Notes: generated by a model from the letters alone, not told the origin. DNA of 41,712 nucleotides from Acidocella aminolytica 101 = DSM 11237 (GCF_900129125.1 NZ_FQVJ01000032.1:1-41712); one strand, 5' to 3'; positions 1-9,375 are shown, counted from the stretch's first letter. Numbers and translations are program-made.

Positions 1-2
1 TG

Positions 3-314
3 GCTCAGCGGGGCAAAGACTGGATCGCCCCCATGCTGTTCGACACAAGCTGCACCCACCTGACCGTGACCGCATGGATCAAGGAAATGTTGCTGCCGGC
101 ACTCAGGCCGGAAAGCTTGGTGATCATGGATAATGCGCCTTTCCATAACAAGCCCAAAATAGCCGAAATTCTCGACCAACACGGGCACAAGCTATTGCCG
201 TTGCCCAGATACTCACCAGACTTCAATCCAATCGAGCAGGCTTTCGCGATCCTCAAACGGCAACGGAGCTTCTCAGGAAAATCCCTCGATGAATTAATAA
301 CGTCACACTCTTAA
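3..314 (+). pseudogene. IS630-family transposase, C-terminal fragment
   Basis: The reading frame is open from the window edge, so the N-terminal part lies outside. The visible part carries the second half of a DDE transposase of the IS630/Tc1 superfamily: an aspartate in the IMDNAPFH motif and the glutamate in YSPDFNPIEQAF, the usual D..E spacing of this family. The 3' end abuts a broken istA gene at about 329, next to a TA dinucleotide, which is what IS630 elements target. The frame may be intact upstream; only the window edge makes it partial here. Confidence 0.85.
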
Positions 315-1102
315 TGGGAATTACTATAGCCGACGCCCCGCTCATCCTTGCCTTTTGTCCGCGCCCGGTAGGGCGCACAGGCGCGCGGGGTAAAGCCCCA
401 ATAGCGCGCAAAGGCATGCAACCGGTCGTTGAAGCGCACCTCGCGCGTCGCCGCGTCATGGCGATCGACCAGCGCCCGTGCGTTATCAAACAGAAGTTCT
501 GCTGGTACCCCGCCGAACCGCAGGAAGGCGCCTTCCATCCCGGCAAACCAGTCAGCCTGACACTGCCGCAGCGACGGACGGATGTGCAACCGCCGAGAAT
601 AGCCCAATGTCGCCACGAACAGATACACCCGCACCCGTTCGTCGCCGATCCATACCCTGGTATCGCCAAAGTCGATCTGCAACTGCCGGCCAGGCGCGGT
701 CTCAAACCGTACCGTCGCCCGCCTCTGCGCCTTCAACTCGCGCCGCCATTGCCGGACCCGCAACTCGACCGAGCGCAGGCCAATGATAATGTCATGCTCA
801 CTCACCAGCTCCTGGCGGATCACATCCGCGTTGCCGTCGTGGCGGAAAAACCGTTCCCGTAGCCAATCCTCCAACCCGTCAAGGCTCCGCCGTCGTTCAG
901 GTTTGCGGTAGGCGACAGGCCCACCCGCCCGCAGATAACGGCGTACCGTATTCCGTGAGCAGCCAAATTCCTTCGATAAACGCTTGGCACCCCAGCCAAG
1001 CCCATGCAGCTGCACCATCGCAGCCACCTCCTCAGGCTGAAGCATCTTGTTCCCCTGCATCGTCATCGACAATGCAGAATTCTCTGAACCGACACTCGTC
1101 AT
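311..1102 (-). pseudogene. istA: IS21-family transposase IstA, 3'-truncated by IS630
   Basis: An N-terminal helix-turn-helix (about residues 22-60, LGWGAKRLSKEFGCSRNTV) is followed by the start of the integrase-like catalytic domain, with QLQIDFGDTRVWI holding the first aspartate and ELLFDNARALV the second. The family is normally about 500 residues; this frame stops after 263, just past KGKDERGVGY, where IS630 sequence begins at about 329. The glutamate-containing end of the catalytic domain and the partner gene istB are missing, so it should be inactive. The start is supported by a GAGAGGAGGG ribosome-binding site directly upstream on the minus strand. Confidence 0.88.
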
Positions 1103-1109
1103 CTGTCCC

Positions 1110-1178
1110 TCCTCTCAAAAAATGAGGGGGGTCAGTTCTACGATTCGTCAGGGGGTCAATTTCTCACTTCGCCCGACA
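1110..1178 (-). repeat. IS21 element terminus with internal GGGGGTCA repeats
   Basis: On the minus strand the element begins TGTCGGGCGAAGTGAG (1178 leftward) and contains two spaced copies of the TTGACCCCC/CTGACCCCCC type (plus-strand GGGGGTCA at about 1125 and 1151). Multiple short terminal repeats of this type are typical transposase-binding sites of IS21 elements. The junction with IS256 coding sequence falls at 1178/1179, so this is a precise insertion boundary. Confidence 0.65.
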
Positions 1179-2297
1179 GGCCAGGAAAATCAGCTTTGTC
1201 GCGGCATCCTCTGTTGGGAATGCCCCCTTGGTTTTGAGCGTTTTGCGCAATACCCGGTTCAGGGATTCCACGGCATTTGTCGTATAGATGATTTTTCTGA
1301 TCGCCGCGCTGAAGGCAAAAAACGGGATCACTTCCGCCCATGCCCGGCGCCAGGCTGGGGCGATGGACGGGTATTTCGTGCCCCAGATTGTCTCGAAGGC
1401 ATCGAGCTGGCGGGCAGCCTCCTCGGCGGAGGGGGCTTCGTAGATCGGGCGCAAATCGGCAGCCACAGCCTTTCGATCTTTCCAGCTGCAGAAATTCATC
1501 GAATGGCGGATCAGATGCACCACGCAGGTTTGAACCGTGGTCTGCGGGAACGCCGCGGTGATGGCTTCGGGGAACCCCTTCAATCCGTCCACCACCGCGA
1601 TCAGAATGTCTTGGACGCCCCGATTACGCAATTCATTCATCACCGAGAGCCAAAATTTGGCCCCCTCGTTGTCGGCGATCCAGAGGCCGAGAACCTCGCG
1701 ATCCCCCTCCCGGGTAACGCCCAGGGCGATGTAGACAGCCTTGTTCTTGACCATCCGGCTGTCGGCGTCACGGATCTTCACCCGTAGTGCGTCGAAAATG
1801 ACAATGGGATACATCCGCTCCAACGCCCGGTGCTGCCACTCACGAACCTCATCCAGCACCGCATCGGTGACACGGCTGATCAGGTCCGGGGAGACCCGCA
1901 GCCCGTAAAGCTCTTCCAAATGCGCCTGAATATCGCGCACAGACAGGCCAGCGGCGTAAAGCCCGATGATCTTGTCATCCACCCCGTCTATCCGGGTTTG
2001 ACCCTTCTTCACTAACTCAGGTTCAAAACTGCCATCACGATCCCGGGGGACGGCAAGCGGCACCTCGCCATCAGAGCCCTTCACCCGCTTCGTCGAAACG
2101 CCGTTGCGCCGGTTGGGCTGATCAGCCGGCGGTTCCGTACCAACCTCATAACCCAGATGCGCCGTCAATTCCGCGCCCAGCATCCGCTCCATCAAGCGGA
2201 TCTTCAGCTCCTTCATCAACTCGGCATCACCAAGTAGGTCCTCAGGACGCTTGCAGCCTTTCAGCAACTCGTCCAGCAACTCGTTCGAAATCGTCAT
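1164..2297 (-). pseudogene. IS256-family transposase, C-terminus cut by IS21
   Basis: A mutator-type (Transposase_mut) DDE enzyme, 377 residues as read. It shows the typical N-terminal region (RMLGAELTAHLGYE), the catalytic aspartate in YPIVIFDALRVKI, the second aspartate in LIAVVDGLKGFPEAI, the family block TCVVHLIRHSMNF, and the glutamate in IYTTNAVESLNR. After IFLA the sequence leaves the family: the second copy in this window continues IRNFEKGGRTVREW for about 30 more residues, whereas here IS21 terminal sequence supplies CRAK and a stop. Catalytic residues are present but the tail and the right inverted repeat are lost, so the element cannot move by itself. Confidence 0.9.
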
Positions 2298-2336
2298 CTT
2301 CCATGCCCCTCTCAGGAAGCATGGACCAATTCAGCC

Positions 2337-2360
2337 ATACACAGAAGGGCGGACACTCTC
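2337..2360. repeat. IS256 terminal inverted repeat (left end)
   Basis: Reading outward from the transposase start, ATACACAG, seven variable bases, then GACACTC. The same ATACACAG-N7-GACACTC layout occurs outward from the 3' end of the second IS256 copy at 40411-40432. The two therefore form the left and right ends of the same element type. Confidence 0.7.
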
Positions 2361-2361
2361 G

Positions 2362-3139
2362 CACGAGGGAGAGCAAGAGCCGACTGAACTTCCTCGACCT
2401 GCTGCGCGCCGGCTATGCCGACTATGTCGTCAACGACGCGGCGCTCGCCTATATGCGCGGACGCGCGCTCGCCGGCCCGGTGATCCGCACCCTCGCCGAC
2501 GCCACGGCGAAAGAGTTCGCCGATCATGGAGCCTGGCAGGCGCATCTGGACCAGCTCGGCATCAGCGCGCTCAAGGTCCATCCCGACCCGGTCTGGATTG
2601 CCACCGAAGGTGCGCTCTGGGGTGCCGTCCGGGCCCATGGGTTCCTCAACGACACCGTCATCGTCAGCGACGATGCCGGCCAGTTCGTGGTCGGCAGCCA
2701 CGCCCTGTGCTGGGTGCACGCCGAACGGCTGGTGCACAGGCTCGATACCTTCACCGACCGGCATCGGGTCGCGCAGGCGCATATCCGCAATCTGATCTGG
2801 TGGTTTTACGCCGATCTCAAGGCCTACCGCGCCGATCCCAGTCCGCGGCGACGAAGCGAGCTGCGCGTCCGCTTCGATCGCATCTTCCGAAGACGCACCG
2901 GCTTTGCCACTCGCGACCGCCTGCTTGCACGCCTGCACGTCACCAGGCGAAAGATCAGCGGCGGCACCCAGGTGACCCGCGGCCGCGACTGCCGCGACGC
3001 TTTCCTCGGCCTCATGCGCACCGCCACCAGGCTCGGCTTCTCATTCTGGGACTATCTCGGCGATCGCCTCCACATCCCTGACCACGCCGCCGTCCCCTAT
3101 CTCCCGGATCTGCTCAGGGCCCGCGCCCAACAGGCTTGA
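2362..3139 (+). pseudogene. IS66-like transposase remnant with internal deletion
   Basis: The open frame begins in the IS256 end (2303), but homology to a transposase starts only after the IS256 repeat, so the N-terminal half is missing. The remaining part shows VIVSDDAGQF (catalytic aspartate), ALCWVHAERLVHR as in IS66-type enzymes, and the end DCRDAFLGLMRTATRLGFSF. Between LLARLH and VTRRKISGGT (near 2938) about 28 residues that I recall from relatives, including the NGSEND segment with the last catalytic acidic residue, are absent in frame. The protein would be catalytically dead. Assignment to IS66 is by motif recall; it could be placed in a neighbouring unclassified family. Confidence 0.7.
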
Positions 3140-3166
3140 ACAAAATCGCCCGGGATTCTGCCCCGG

Positions 3167-3498
3167 TTACCAGTCGCGATTGTTACGGGCCAACCGCGAC
3201 GCGTCCAGGCTGATTACCAGTCCCGCTTTGTTCAAACCTACTTCTGCGATCAACCGCTGGAAAAAAGCGCTCATCACTCGAAGCGCCGGACTTGCCAAGG
3301 TCATCATCGATAACCTGCACGCGTTCTCGCGGCCAGCCAAGCAGGATGACCCGCTCGACAAGACGATACTGCAACTCAGTGCATCTCCTGATGCTGCCGG
3401 ACCTGCCCCGGGGACGATTGCCGTACATATATATAGGCCAGCTTGGCCCGGTGCGCGGTCGTGATCCGTTCTTCAATCGCCAGTGAGGTGCTTAACAT
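3167..3498 (-). pseudogene. Serine recombinase N-terminal fragment, twice frameshifted
   Basis: Translating all three minus-strand frames gives one broken protein: MLSTSLAIEERITTAH, then KLAYIYVRQSSPGQVRQHQE with the catalytic serine. A one-base insertion follows, then ELQYRLVERVILLGWP through KSGASSDER. A second shift follows, then FQRLIAEVGLNKAGLV and SRLARNNRDW ending in a stop. These are the resolvase-domain motifs of large serine recombinases. The recombinase and zinc-ribbon domains are absent. The start at 3498 lies inside the end of the small upstream gene, suggesting former translational coupling. Confidence 0.8.
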
Positions 3499-3697
3499 CA
3501 CGCCCCTCCTCGCACGGGCCGGCAGATAACCGCAGGCGCTGGATCAGTTGCGCCATCTGCTGCGCCAACTGTTGTTGTATCGCCGCTGGAAGTTGGCACC
3601 ACAACCGTGGCACCAGTTCCGGCGGCAGAATCGGTTCCGCTGCATGCTGAGGGTGCAGGCCATCGACCTGGCAGCGCTTCACCACCACAGTCTTCAT
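3473..3697 (-). CDS. Small protein encoded upstream of the serine recombinase
   Basis: A 74-residue frame beginning MKTVVVKRCQVDGLH, with a glutamine/leucine-rich middle (LPAAIQQQLAQQMAQLIQRL) that should form an amphipathic helix. It overlaps the start of the broken recombinase by about 26 bases on the same strand, which suggests both belonged to one mobile element. No catalytic motif is seen and I do not recognise a function. Because the partner is decayed, this gene is probably a leftover too, though its own frame is uninterrupted. Confidence 0.5.
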   Translation of the reverse strand: MKTVVVKRCQVDGLHPQHAAEPILPPELVPRLWCQLPAAIQQQLAQQMAQLIQRLRLSAGPCEEGRDVKHLTGD

Positions 3698-3979
3698 CCT
3701 GACACCGAAGCATAGCTCGGATGCGATTCGCCAACGGCAAAAGGCTCCGCATGGAAATTCGAGCTTGCGGACATATTCTTGAATGTAGAATCGGAGGATC
3801 TGCTAAGTCTGTTGCAGCGCGCGGAACAGATCGCTCCCGCCCATCGGTCAGAATGAGCACAACCATAGACGAGCCACGGCGAAAATGGCGCTCAGCCAGC
3901 CGTAAACGGGTCCCAAAAAGAGGGTGATGGGGGTCAACAACCGAGGCATGAGTGACTCGCCTATCGAGATCAAAGGCAT
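3698..3979. other. Non-coding mobile-element debris
   Basis: No frame here shows recognisable domains or good start signals. The stretch joins the recombinase remnant to an istB tail and probably contains unrecognised IS end sequence. For example, the run near 3905-3935 contains GGGTCC and GGGGGTCA motifs like those in the IS21 terminus at 1110-1178. Confidence 0.4.
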
Positions 3980-4108
3980 CATGAGGTATTCGGGGAGCCC
4001 ACCTACGCAGACGCCATCCTCGACCGCCTCGTCCACAACGCCCACCGCCTCAATCTCACCGGCGACAGCCTGCGCAAAACCCGATCAAAAGCCACCGATA
4101 AAAGTTGA
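3980..4108 (+). pseudogene. istB: IS21 IstB C-terminal tail
   Basis: The frame reads [18 protein letters not shown] followed by [15 protein letters not shown] and a stop at 4106-4108. This is the conserved C-terminal end of IstB, the AAA+ helper ATPase of IS21 elements. The ATP-binding part is absent. The fragment is on the opposite strand to the truncated istA at 311-1102, so it probably comes from a different IS21 copy or from a rearrangement. Confidence 0.8.
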
Positions 4109-4767
4109 CGCAGACACAGAGCCAATGCCAGAAAAAAATCCAGCCAGCGAGGCGTCAAACCATGGGCGAGTAAATCTCGGAATCGCTGGGCGACTTCGTC
4201 GGAATCCGCACGCATGCAGTAGCTGCCCCCCTGATCTGGATGACGGCGTGGTGAAGCGGGCGATCCAGCTGGGATGTCGCGACCACGGAATCACTAAAAA
4301 CGGCGCATATTCAACACAGAACCAGGGGGAGCGGTGACCCTAACCTCAGCCAGCGAGGATGGCATCACCCACTCCCATCCGAGCAAGTATGCCCCGAAAT
4401 CAGAGGGACGAGGATTTATCAGAAGCAATGGACACCTTGCTCGGAATCGGCACCAGTATCCTCTTCGGGGGGGGGACGGTCTTGTAAAGCCGGGGCAATT
4501 CAGTCTGACAATGTTGGTTTTATTTATGCGCTAATGTTGCAAACGTTCTGGCGACGCTTGGCTAAGCCCATTATGCCGAGAAAGATACACGGACCTGTTA
4601 CGGAGGAAGGAGCCACACAAGGAACGCTGATTAACCCCCGACTTGAATGTTTACGCCGCAACCGCGCACCTTTTCTTCGCCCGCCACATACGCAATCATG
4701 ATACCTTAATGTCGCTATCCTGATGCGTTTGTTGGGATAAATTATTAGAATGGATTGAGTTTTTGAA
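4109..4767. other. Intergenic stretch without a recognisable gene
   Basis: About 660 bases follow the istB tail. The first 230 are probably the right end of that IS21 element. From about 4500 the base composition shifts to the AT-rich character of the following membrane-protein gene, so the transferred segment may begin near there. No tRNA, convincing promoter or conserved coding frame is seen. Confidence 0.4.
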
Positions 4768-6465
4768 ATGATTTTTAGTGAAAGAGCAAAAGCGCTTAAA
4801 ATTGGACTTAAGCTAGAACCGTCAAATCTACTATCTCTAATTATTTATGCTATTTTATCATTATATTTTTTTGGATGGCATAGGGGGTGGACAAGCCACT
4901 GGCTTGGAAAAAGCCAAGACCCTGTTCAGTTCGCATGGTTTCTCAATTGGTGGCCATTTGCCATAGCTCATGGCTTGAACCCTTTCTTGTCGAGATTCGT
5001 ATGGTTTCCGGGCGGATTCAATCTTGCTTGGTGTACCTCTGTACCTTTTCTAAGTTTTATTAGCTTACCGATTACTTTGATTAGTGGACCAATATTGTCA
5101 CTAAATTTATTGACAATTATGGCTCCCGCTCTTTCGGCATGGACAGCATTCCTTTTGGCCCACTACATCAGTCGCGATTGGGCATCTGCATTAGTCGGAG
5201 GTTATCTGTTTGGATTCTCCTCCTATGAGCTTGGTCATATGCTTGCGCATTTAAACCTAATTTTCATTTGTTTGATACCGATCGTAATTCTTCTATGCCT
5301 TCAGCGTATTAATGATAAGCTAAGCCGTCAGAAATTCATTCTACTGCTTACGATCGTTCTTTTTTTGCAACTTGGCATTTCGAGCGAGATACTTGCCACT
5401 CTTTGCACGTTCGGAGCAATTTCTTGGGCCATATTTTTTGCGCTTGCGCCATCGTCTGATCGGCTTAAATTATCGCTTTTGGCGAGTGAAATTATTATCG
5501 CTGTCATATTCGTCTGTTTTCTATCAGCGCCATTTTTGTTTTATTTAATAAGTGGATTTGGCTTTTTCCCTCAAACAGGCAGTTCACCTCAGTTTTATTC
5601 TACTGATCTTATGAACTACATCATACCAACAAATGTGACCCATTTTGGAAAGACAATATACGCGCCTTTGGCTAACAAGTTTTCTGGGAATACCTTTGAA
5701 CAAGGTGCATATCTTGGCTTGCCGATTATTTTCATAATCCTGCTGTATTTTCGGGATAACATGTCTCGTCGCTATACGCAGGCGTTATTAATTGTGATCT
5801 CTGCACTTGTGATTTTTAGCCTCGGCCCATGGTTACATGTCGGCGGTTTAGAGACACACATTCCAATGCCCTGGATATTAGTTGACCGATTACCTTTGCT
5901 GCGCTCAGCCTTACCATCACGCTTTCCAATGTATGTTGCGTTATGCTCATCTATAGTCGTCACCTTATATTTAGCCGATGAGAATTGTGGACGATGGCGG
6001 ACATGGCGATTTGTACTCGCTGGACTTGCTTGTTTTTGTCTGATTCCAAATCGTGGAGCTTACCCTTGGCAGCCTTGGGAAAAACAACCATTCTTTACAC
6101 CAAATAATGTTCAACTCACGCTCGGCAAAAATCAGAACGTCCTCATCCTTCCCTATGCCTGGACCGGACCTGGTATGGCTTGGCAACTCGATGCAGGTAT
6201 GAATTTTACGCAATCGGGTGGGTATATAGGTTCAGTCCCACAACTTGAGCAAAAATGGAATAATATCCTTGCTGATCTTACGAATGGTACTGCTGGCCCT
6301 AATTTTGAACAAAACCTCGTAGAATTCTGTAGTTTTCACCATGTACACTATGTCTTAATCGGTCCTGGTACACCCAAGCCATTATTGGTCGCGATTAAAT
6401 CACTTAACTGGCCGGAACGCCTCAATCATGGGGTTATAATCGTAGATGTCCCGAAGCTTCTGTAG
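4768..6465 (+). CDS. AT-rich polytopic membrane protein, GT-C-like
   Basis: A 565-residue integral membrane protein with about eleven hydrophobic segments spread over the first 430 residues and a soluble, probably periplasmic, C-terminal part of about 130 residues. The first loop carries SQDPVQFAWFLNWWPFAI and later RFVWFPGGFNLAW. An acidic residue in the first external loop is a hallmark of GT-C glycosyltransferases that use lipid-linked sugars, so a role in cell-surface glycan or lipid glycosylation is possible but inferred. The gene is conspicuously AT-rich (ATT, TTA and AAT codons are common) compared with every core gene here, and it is hemmed in by IS remnants, pointing to horizontal transfer. 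No partner genes are adjacent. Alternative: a YfhO-type or uncharacterised membrane protein. Confidence 0.7.
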   Translation: MIFSERAKALKIGLKLEPSNLLSLIIYAILSLYFFGWHRGWTSHWLGKSQDPVQFAWFLNWWPFAIAHGLNPFLSRFVWFPGGFNLAWCTSVPFLSFISLPITLISGPILSLNLLTIMAPALSAWTAFLLAHYISRDWASALVGGYLFGFSSYELGHMLAHLNLIFICLIPIVILLCLQRINDKLSRQKFILLLTIVLFLQLGISSEILATLCTFGAISWAIFFALAPSSDRLKLSLLASEIIIAVIFVCFLSAPFLFYLISGFGFFPQTGSSPQFYSTDLMNYIIPTNVTHFGKTIYAPLANKFSGNTFEQGAYLGLPIIFIILLYFRDNMSRRYTQALLIVISALVIFSLGPWLHVGGLETHIPMPWILVDRLPLLRSALPSRFPMYVALCSSIVVTLYLADENCGRWRTWRFVLAGLACFCLIPNRGAYPWQPWEKQPFFTPNNVQLTLGKNQNVLILPYAWTGPGMAWQLDAGMNFTQSGGYIGSVPQLEQKWNNILADLTNGTAGPNFEQNLVEFCSFHHVHYVLIGPGTPKPLLVAIKSLNWPERLNHGVIIVDVPKLL

Positions 6466-6470
6466 AAACA

Positions 6471-7783
6471 TTATTTGAGTAATGTTAAAATTAACATATC
6501 AGGCCGCTGCACAACTCTTGCCCTAGCGGTGAGTTTGGCGAGGTTATGGGCAGTGCAGATCAATGCCCATTCTCTTTTTGCCTTATCGATACTGCGGAGG
6601 AGGAGTTGCCGGAAGCCTCTGGCCTGCTTGATGTGTCCAAACACGGGTTCGACGGTGTATTTTCGGATACGGTATCGGCTTTGATGTCCGCCTTTTCGGA
6701 GTCTGGCGCGCATGGCCTGAACCAGCTAGCCGCCTTTTTTGCCGCTGCTTGGCTTGCTTGCGCGCCCGGCCGCCACATAGCCGCGAACCGTGCACGCGTT
6801 GAGGTCCTCAAGATTGGCCTCCGAACAGAAGCCATTATCGGCGGAGACTTCGTTTGGCATCTCTCCAGCATTTGCCTCGACTGCATCGAGCAGCGCCAAC
6901 AGGGCGTCCTGATCAGAACCATTGTTGGTGAGGCGAAGCGCCACGATGATCTGGGCGCCAACATCGACAGCAACCTGTGCGTTGTACGCTTGGATGAAAC
7001 CATCGCGGCTTTTCATGATCCGGCTTTGCGGATCGGTGAAATTGCGCTGCGTCTTGGGCTTTGGTTTGCCTGGCTCGTGTTTTGGAGTTCTGCCTGGTTG
7101 TGGTTTAGGGCTGCCGTCAGGGGGGACGGCGGCCGCGGCCGGGCCGTTTCCGCAGCACGGGCTTCAGCTTCAAGCGCGGCCTTGGCGGCACGGATGCGCG
7201 CCAGCCGCGCCTGCTTGTCACGCATCCGGTCCGGTGGCTCGTCACCGCGGCGCGTACTGCCAAGGGTGGCATCTTCGGCCGCATCCTCGGTTGCCGCGCG
7301 CACCAGCCACGCGTCCACCTCGCGGGTGAGTTCAGCCTCGGCCTCCACCATGCGGGCGTAGCTCATCGCCTTATGCTTGTTGGAGGCGTTGGCTTTGATC
7401 TTGGTGCCGTCGACAGCGACATGCTCCAACCCAGCCAGGCCCGCCTTGCGGCAAAACGCCAGGACCTGCACGAACAGGCCAGCCAACGCATCAAGGTAGC
7501 GTCGGCGGAATTCGCTGATGGTCCGGAAGTCCGGCTGGTTGAGTGCCGTCACTGCCCGGAAGTCCAGACGCTCCTCGCAACCGCGCGCAATCCGGCGCGA
7601 CGAATAAACACCGCTGCGATAGGCGTAGAGCAGCAGCGCGACCATCATGGCCGGGTGATAAGGCGGATAGCCCTTCACCTCCGTATAGGCTCTCATGATC
7701 GCCGAAAGATCAAGCTCTTCACTGACCAGATCGCGGATCAGATGGGCCGGATGACCCGCAGGGACGAAACACTTTGCTCATGA
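6471..7783 (-). pseudogene. IS1182-family transposase, decayed
   Basis: The protein can be followed across minus-strand frames: MSKVFR at about 7783, then a deletion and shift, then FVPAGHPAHLIRDLVSEELD and YPPYHPAMMVALLLYAY. The catalytic region follows with HVAVDGTKIKANASNKHKAM. A frameshift lies near 7110, the frame resumes as RNFTDPQSRIMKSRDGF with YNAQVAVD, an in-frame TAG sits at 6726, and the tail has YTVEPVFGHIKQARGFRQ with the last glutamate. These are IS1182/IS5-like DDE motifs. One N-terminal deletion, one frameshift and one stop make it non-functional. It directly abuts the end of the AT-rich membrane gene (six bases apart). Confidence 0.85.
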
Positions 7784-7850
7784 AACCAGAAAACCATTCC
7801 GAACCGCGTCGCGTCGAGCCTGATTCAGCTGTTACAAGGACAAGCTCCTA

Positions 7851-7892
7851 GAGGGGGCCGGGGTATTGCTGGAGGGGGTCAGGGTATTGCTG
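7851..7892. repeat. Two 21-bp tandem repeats, IS21-end-like
   Basis: Two adjacent 21-base units (7851-7871 and 7872-7892) of the form GAGGGGG-NNN-GGGTATTGCTG differ only at the three central bases (CCG versus TCA). They resemble the repeated transposase-binding sequences at IS21 ends. No IS21 gene lies next to them, so this is probably an orphan element end. Confidence 0.55.
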
Positions 7893-8184
7893 CGTCGCAG
7901 CGTGATGTTGCGTACATGAAATTTATTTATTTTTTGAGAACGTTCAAAAAAATGTGCTTTCAACTGGAAAGTTATGCTTTTGTGGAGGTTTCTGTGGTGT
8001 TTTTGTCCCTATAAGAACAAACAATTATTTGAGGTAAATGTTAACAGCCCATAAAAATGTACGATTTTTAGTAAACAATTATAATTTTTGATTTGTCCGG
8101 TTTTGTAACAGAAGCTATACTGCGCTGCACGAGGATTGCGTTTTATAGGCTTTAAAAACGTTCTTCCTGCTACAGGAGGGCAAA
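7893..8184 (+). promoter_or_regulatory. AT-rich leader of the sigma-54 activator gene
   Basis: About 290 AT-rich bases with no coding frame. There is a self-complementary GAACGTTC at 7938-7945 flanked by T and A runs, which could be an operator or a small hairpin, and a TTTTGTAACA motif at about 8102. The latter shares the GTAACA half-site seen in the operon control region at 13274-13279. The leader ends in a strong AGGAGGG ribosome-binding site at 8174-8180 ahead of a GTG start. No clear -35/-10 pair stands out. Confidence 0.4.
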
Positions 8185-9285
8185 GTGGCACTGTATTCAG
8201 CCAGAAACCTTAAGGAAAATACTGAAGTTTTAGGAATTCAGAATTGCTTTCAAGGGGGAAGGCTTCCGAAGGTTGGTTCGGAAGAGCAAACTAGCAGAAT
8301 ACCACAAAATAATAAGACAGCATCCCAGGAATTTTTTGTAGGCGAATGCCCGGCAATGCAGGATGTGTTTGTGCGCATTCGGCGTTTTGGGCAAGTTGAC
8401 GCACCTGTCTTGATCTCTGGCGAGACAGGCACGGGCAAGGAACTTGCTGCCAGGGCTATTCATCAGCGTTCCGCGCGTGCTAACGGGCCGTTTGTAGCGA
8501 TTAATTGCGCCGCCTTGCCGCCGACTCTGATTGAATCTGAGCTGTTCGGCTATGAAAAAGGCGCGTTTACCGGCGCTGTTTCGCGGAAGCTCGGACTAAT
8601 AGAACGTGCCGATGGAGGTACGTTGTTTCTGGATGAAATTGGTGATCTGCCGCACGATCTTCAGGCGCATATGCTGCGTTTTTTGCAGGAAAGCCTGATT
8701 ACCAGGCTAGGCGGGCACAATGCCATCCATGTTAATACGCGCATTATCTCAGCCACGCATGTAAATCTTGAAGCGGCGATTGAAGCTGGCCGATTCAGGG
8801 ATGATCTTTATTACAGGTTGAATGTTCTGCAGCTGCGAATGCCCGCTTTACGAGAGCGAGGTGATGATCTTTTGCTTCTGGCCTCTTATTTCCTGCGCCG
8901 GATCAGCCAGGAATTAGGAATGGAAGGCGGTGAGTTTACGCCAGTTGCCCGGCAGGCCATTTGTTCTCATTGCTGGCCTGGTAATGTCAGGGAGTTGATT
9001 GCGGCCATACGCCGGGCTGTTGTGATGAATGCAGGCGGTCCCATCAATCCTGAGGATCTGGCGATTCAGGCGCGGCCAGCTATACGGCATCAAGTGGTGC
9101 AGAGTGTCCCCCATGGGTTTCGCCCAGGGTCTGATGAAGAATATGAAGCCTTCATGCAAGCGCTTACGCGTCACCATAATAACGTTACGCGTGCGGCAGC
9201 GGAGATGGGGGTTTCACGCGTGACGTTCTACCGTAAGCTGAAGCGCCACGGCGATAAACCTAATCGCGGAGGGCAGAGCGACTGA
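8185..9285 (+). CDS. Sigma-54-dependent activator (AAA+ plus Fis-type HTH)
   Basis: A 366-residue bacterial enhancer-binding protein that would remodel closed sigma-54 RNA polymerase complexes. Residues 1-50 are a short unstructured-looking segment; there is no receiver, GAF or PAS domain. The AAA+ domain has Walker A GETGTGKE (79-86), the sigma-54-contacting GAFTGA loop (126-131), Walker B LFLDE (147-151) and the arginine-finger region [18 protein letters not shown] Fis-type helix-turn-helix closes the protein ([20 protein letters not shown]). The GTG start at 8185 follows an AGGAGGG site. Lacking a sensory domain, its activity must be set by its level or by a partner, as with PspF. It is the only activator near the operon at 10265-13037, which has a consensus sigma-54 promoter, so it is the likely regulator (inference). 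Confidence 0.93.
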   Translation: MALYSARNLKENTEVLGIQNCFQGGRLPKVGSEEQTSRIPQNNKTASQEFFVGECPAMQDVFVRIRRFGQVDAPVLISGETGTGKELAARAIHQRSARANGPFVAINCAALPPTLIESELFGYEKGAFTGAVSRKLGLIERADGGTLFLDEIGDLPHDLQAHMLRFLQESLITRLGGHNAIHVNTRIISATHVNLEAAIEAGRFRDDLYYRLNVLQLRMPALRERGDDLLLLASYFLRRISQELGMEGGEFTPVARQAICSHCWPGNVRELIAAIRRAVVMNAGGPINPEDLAIQARPAIRHQVVQSVPHGFRPGSDEEYEAFMQALTRHHNNVTRAAAEMGVSRVTFYRKLKRHGDKPNRGGQSD

Positions 9286-9348
9286 CTGTGTCCTAGAACC
9301 AATCGACATTCAGCTCTTCCGGTACGAGCAGCTTTTGTGATTCATAGA

Positions 9349-9375
9349 GCTCCAGACTCACGGTCTGGAGCTTTT
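9349..9375 (+). terminator. Rho-independent terminator after the activator gene
   Basis: GCTCCAGAC, loop TCACG, GTCTGGAGC, then TTTT: a perfect 9-bp stem with a short T run, 64 bases after the activator stop. It overlaps the start of the IS5 remnant, so it may instead be part of that element's end. Confidence 0.6.

Noticed and set aside
2251-3081. A 276-residue plus-strand open frame overlapping the IS66-like remnant
   Set aside because: Arginine/proline-rich frame-shifted shadow; the transposase motifs are in the neighbouring frame.
4003-4215. A 70-residue minus-strand frame with a hydrophobic middle
   Set aside because: It lies opposite the istB tail and IS end sequence, has no ribosome site, and its leucine/arginine richness is typical of antisense GC-rich frames.
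8183-8200. TGGCAC at the start of the activator gene as a sigma-54 promoter element
   Set aside because: There is no TTGC at the right distance, and the motif overlaps the GTG start codon, so it is coincidental.
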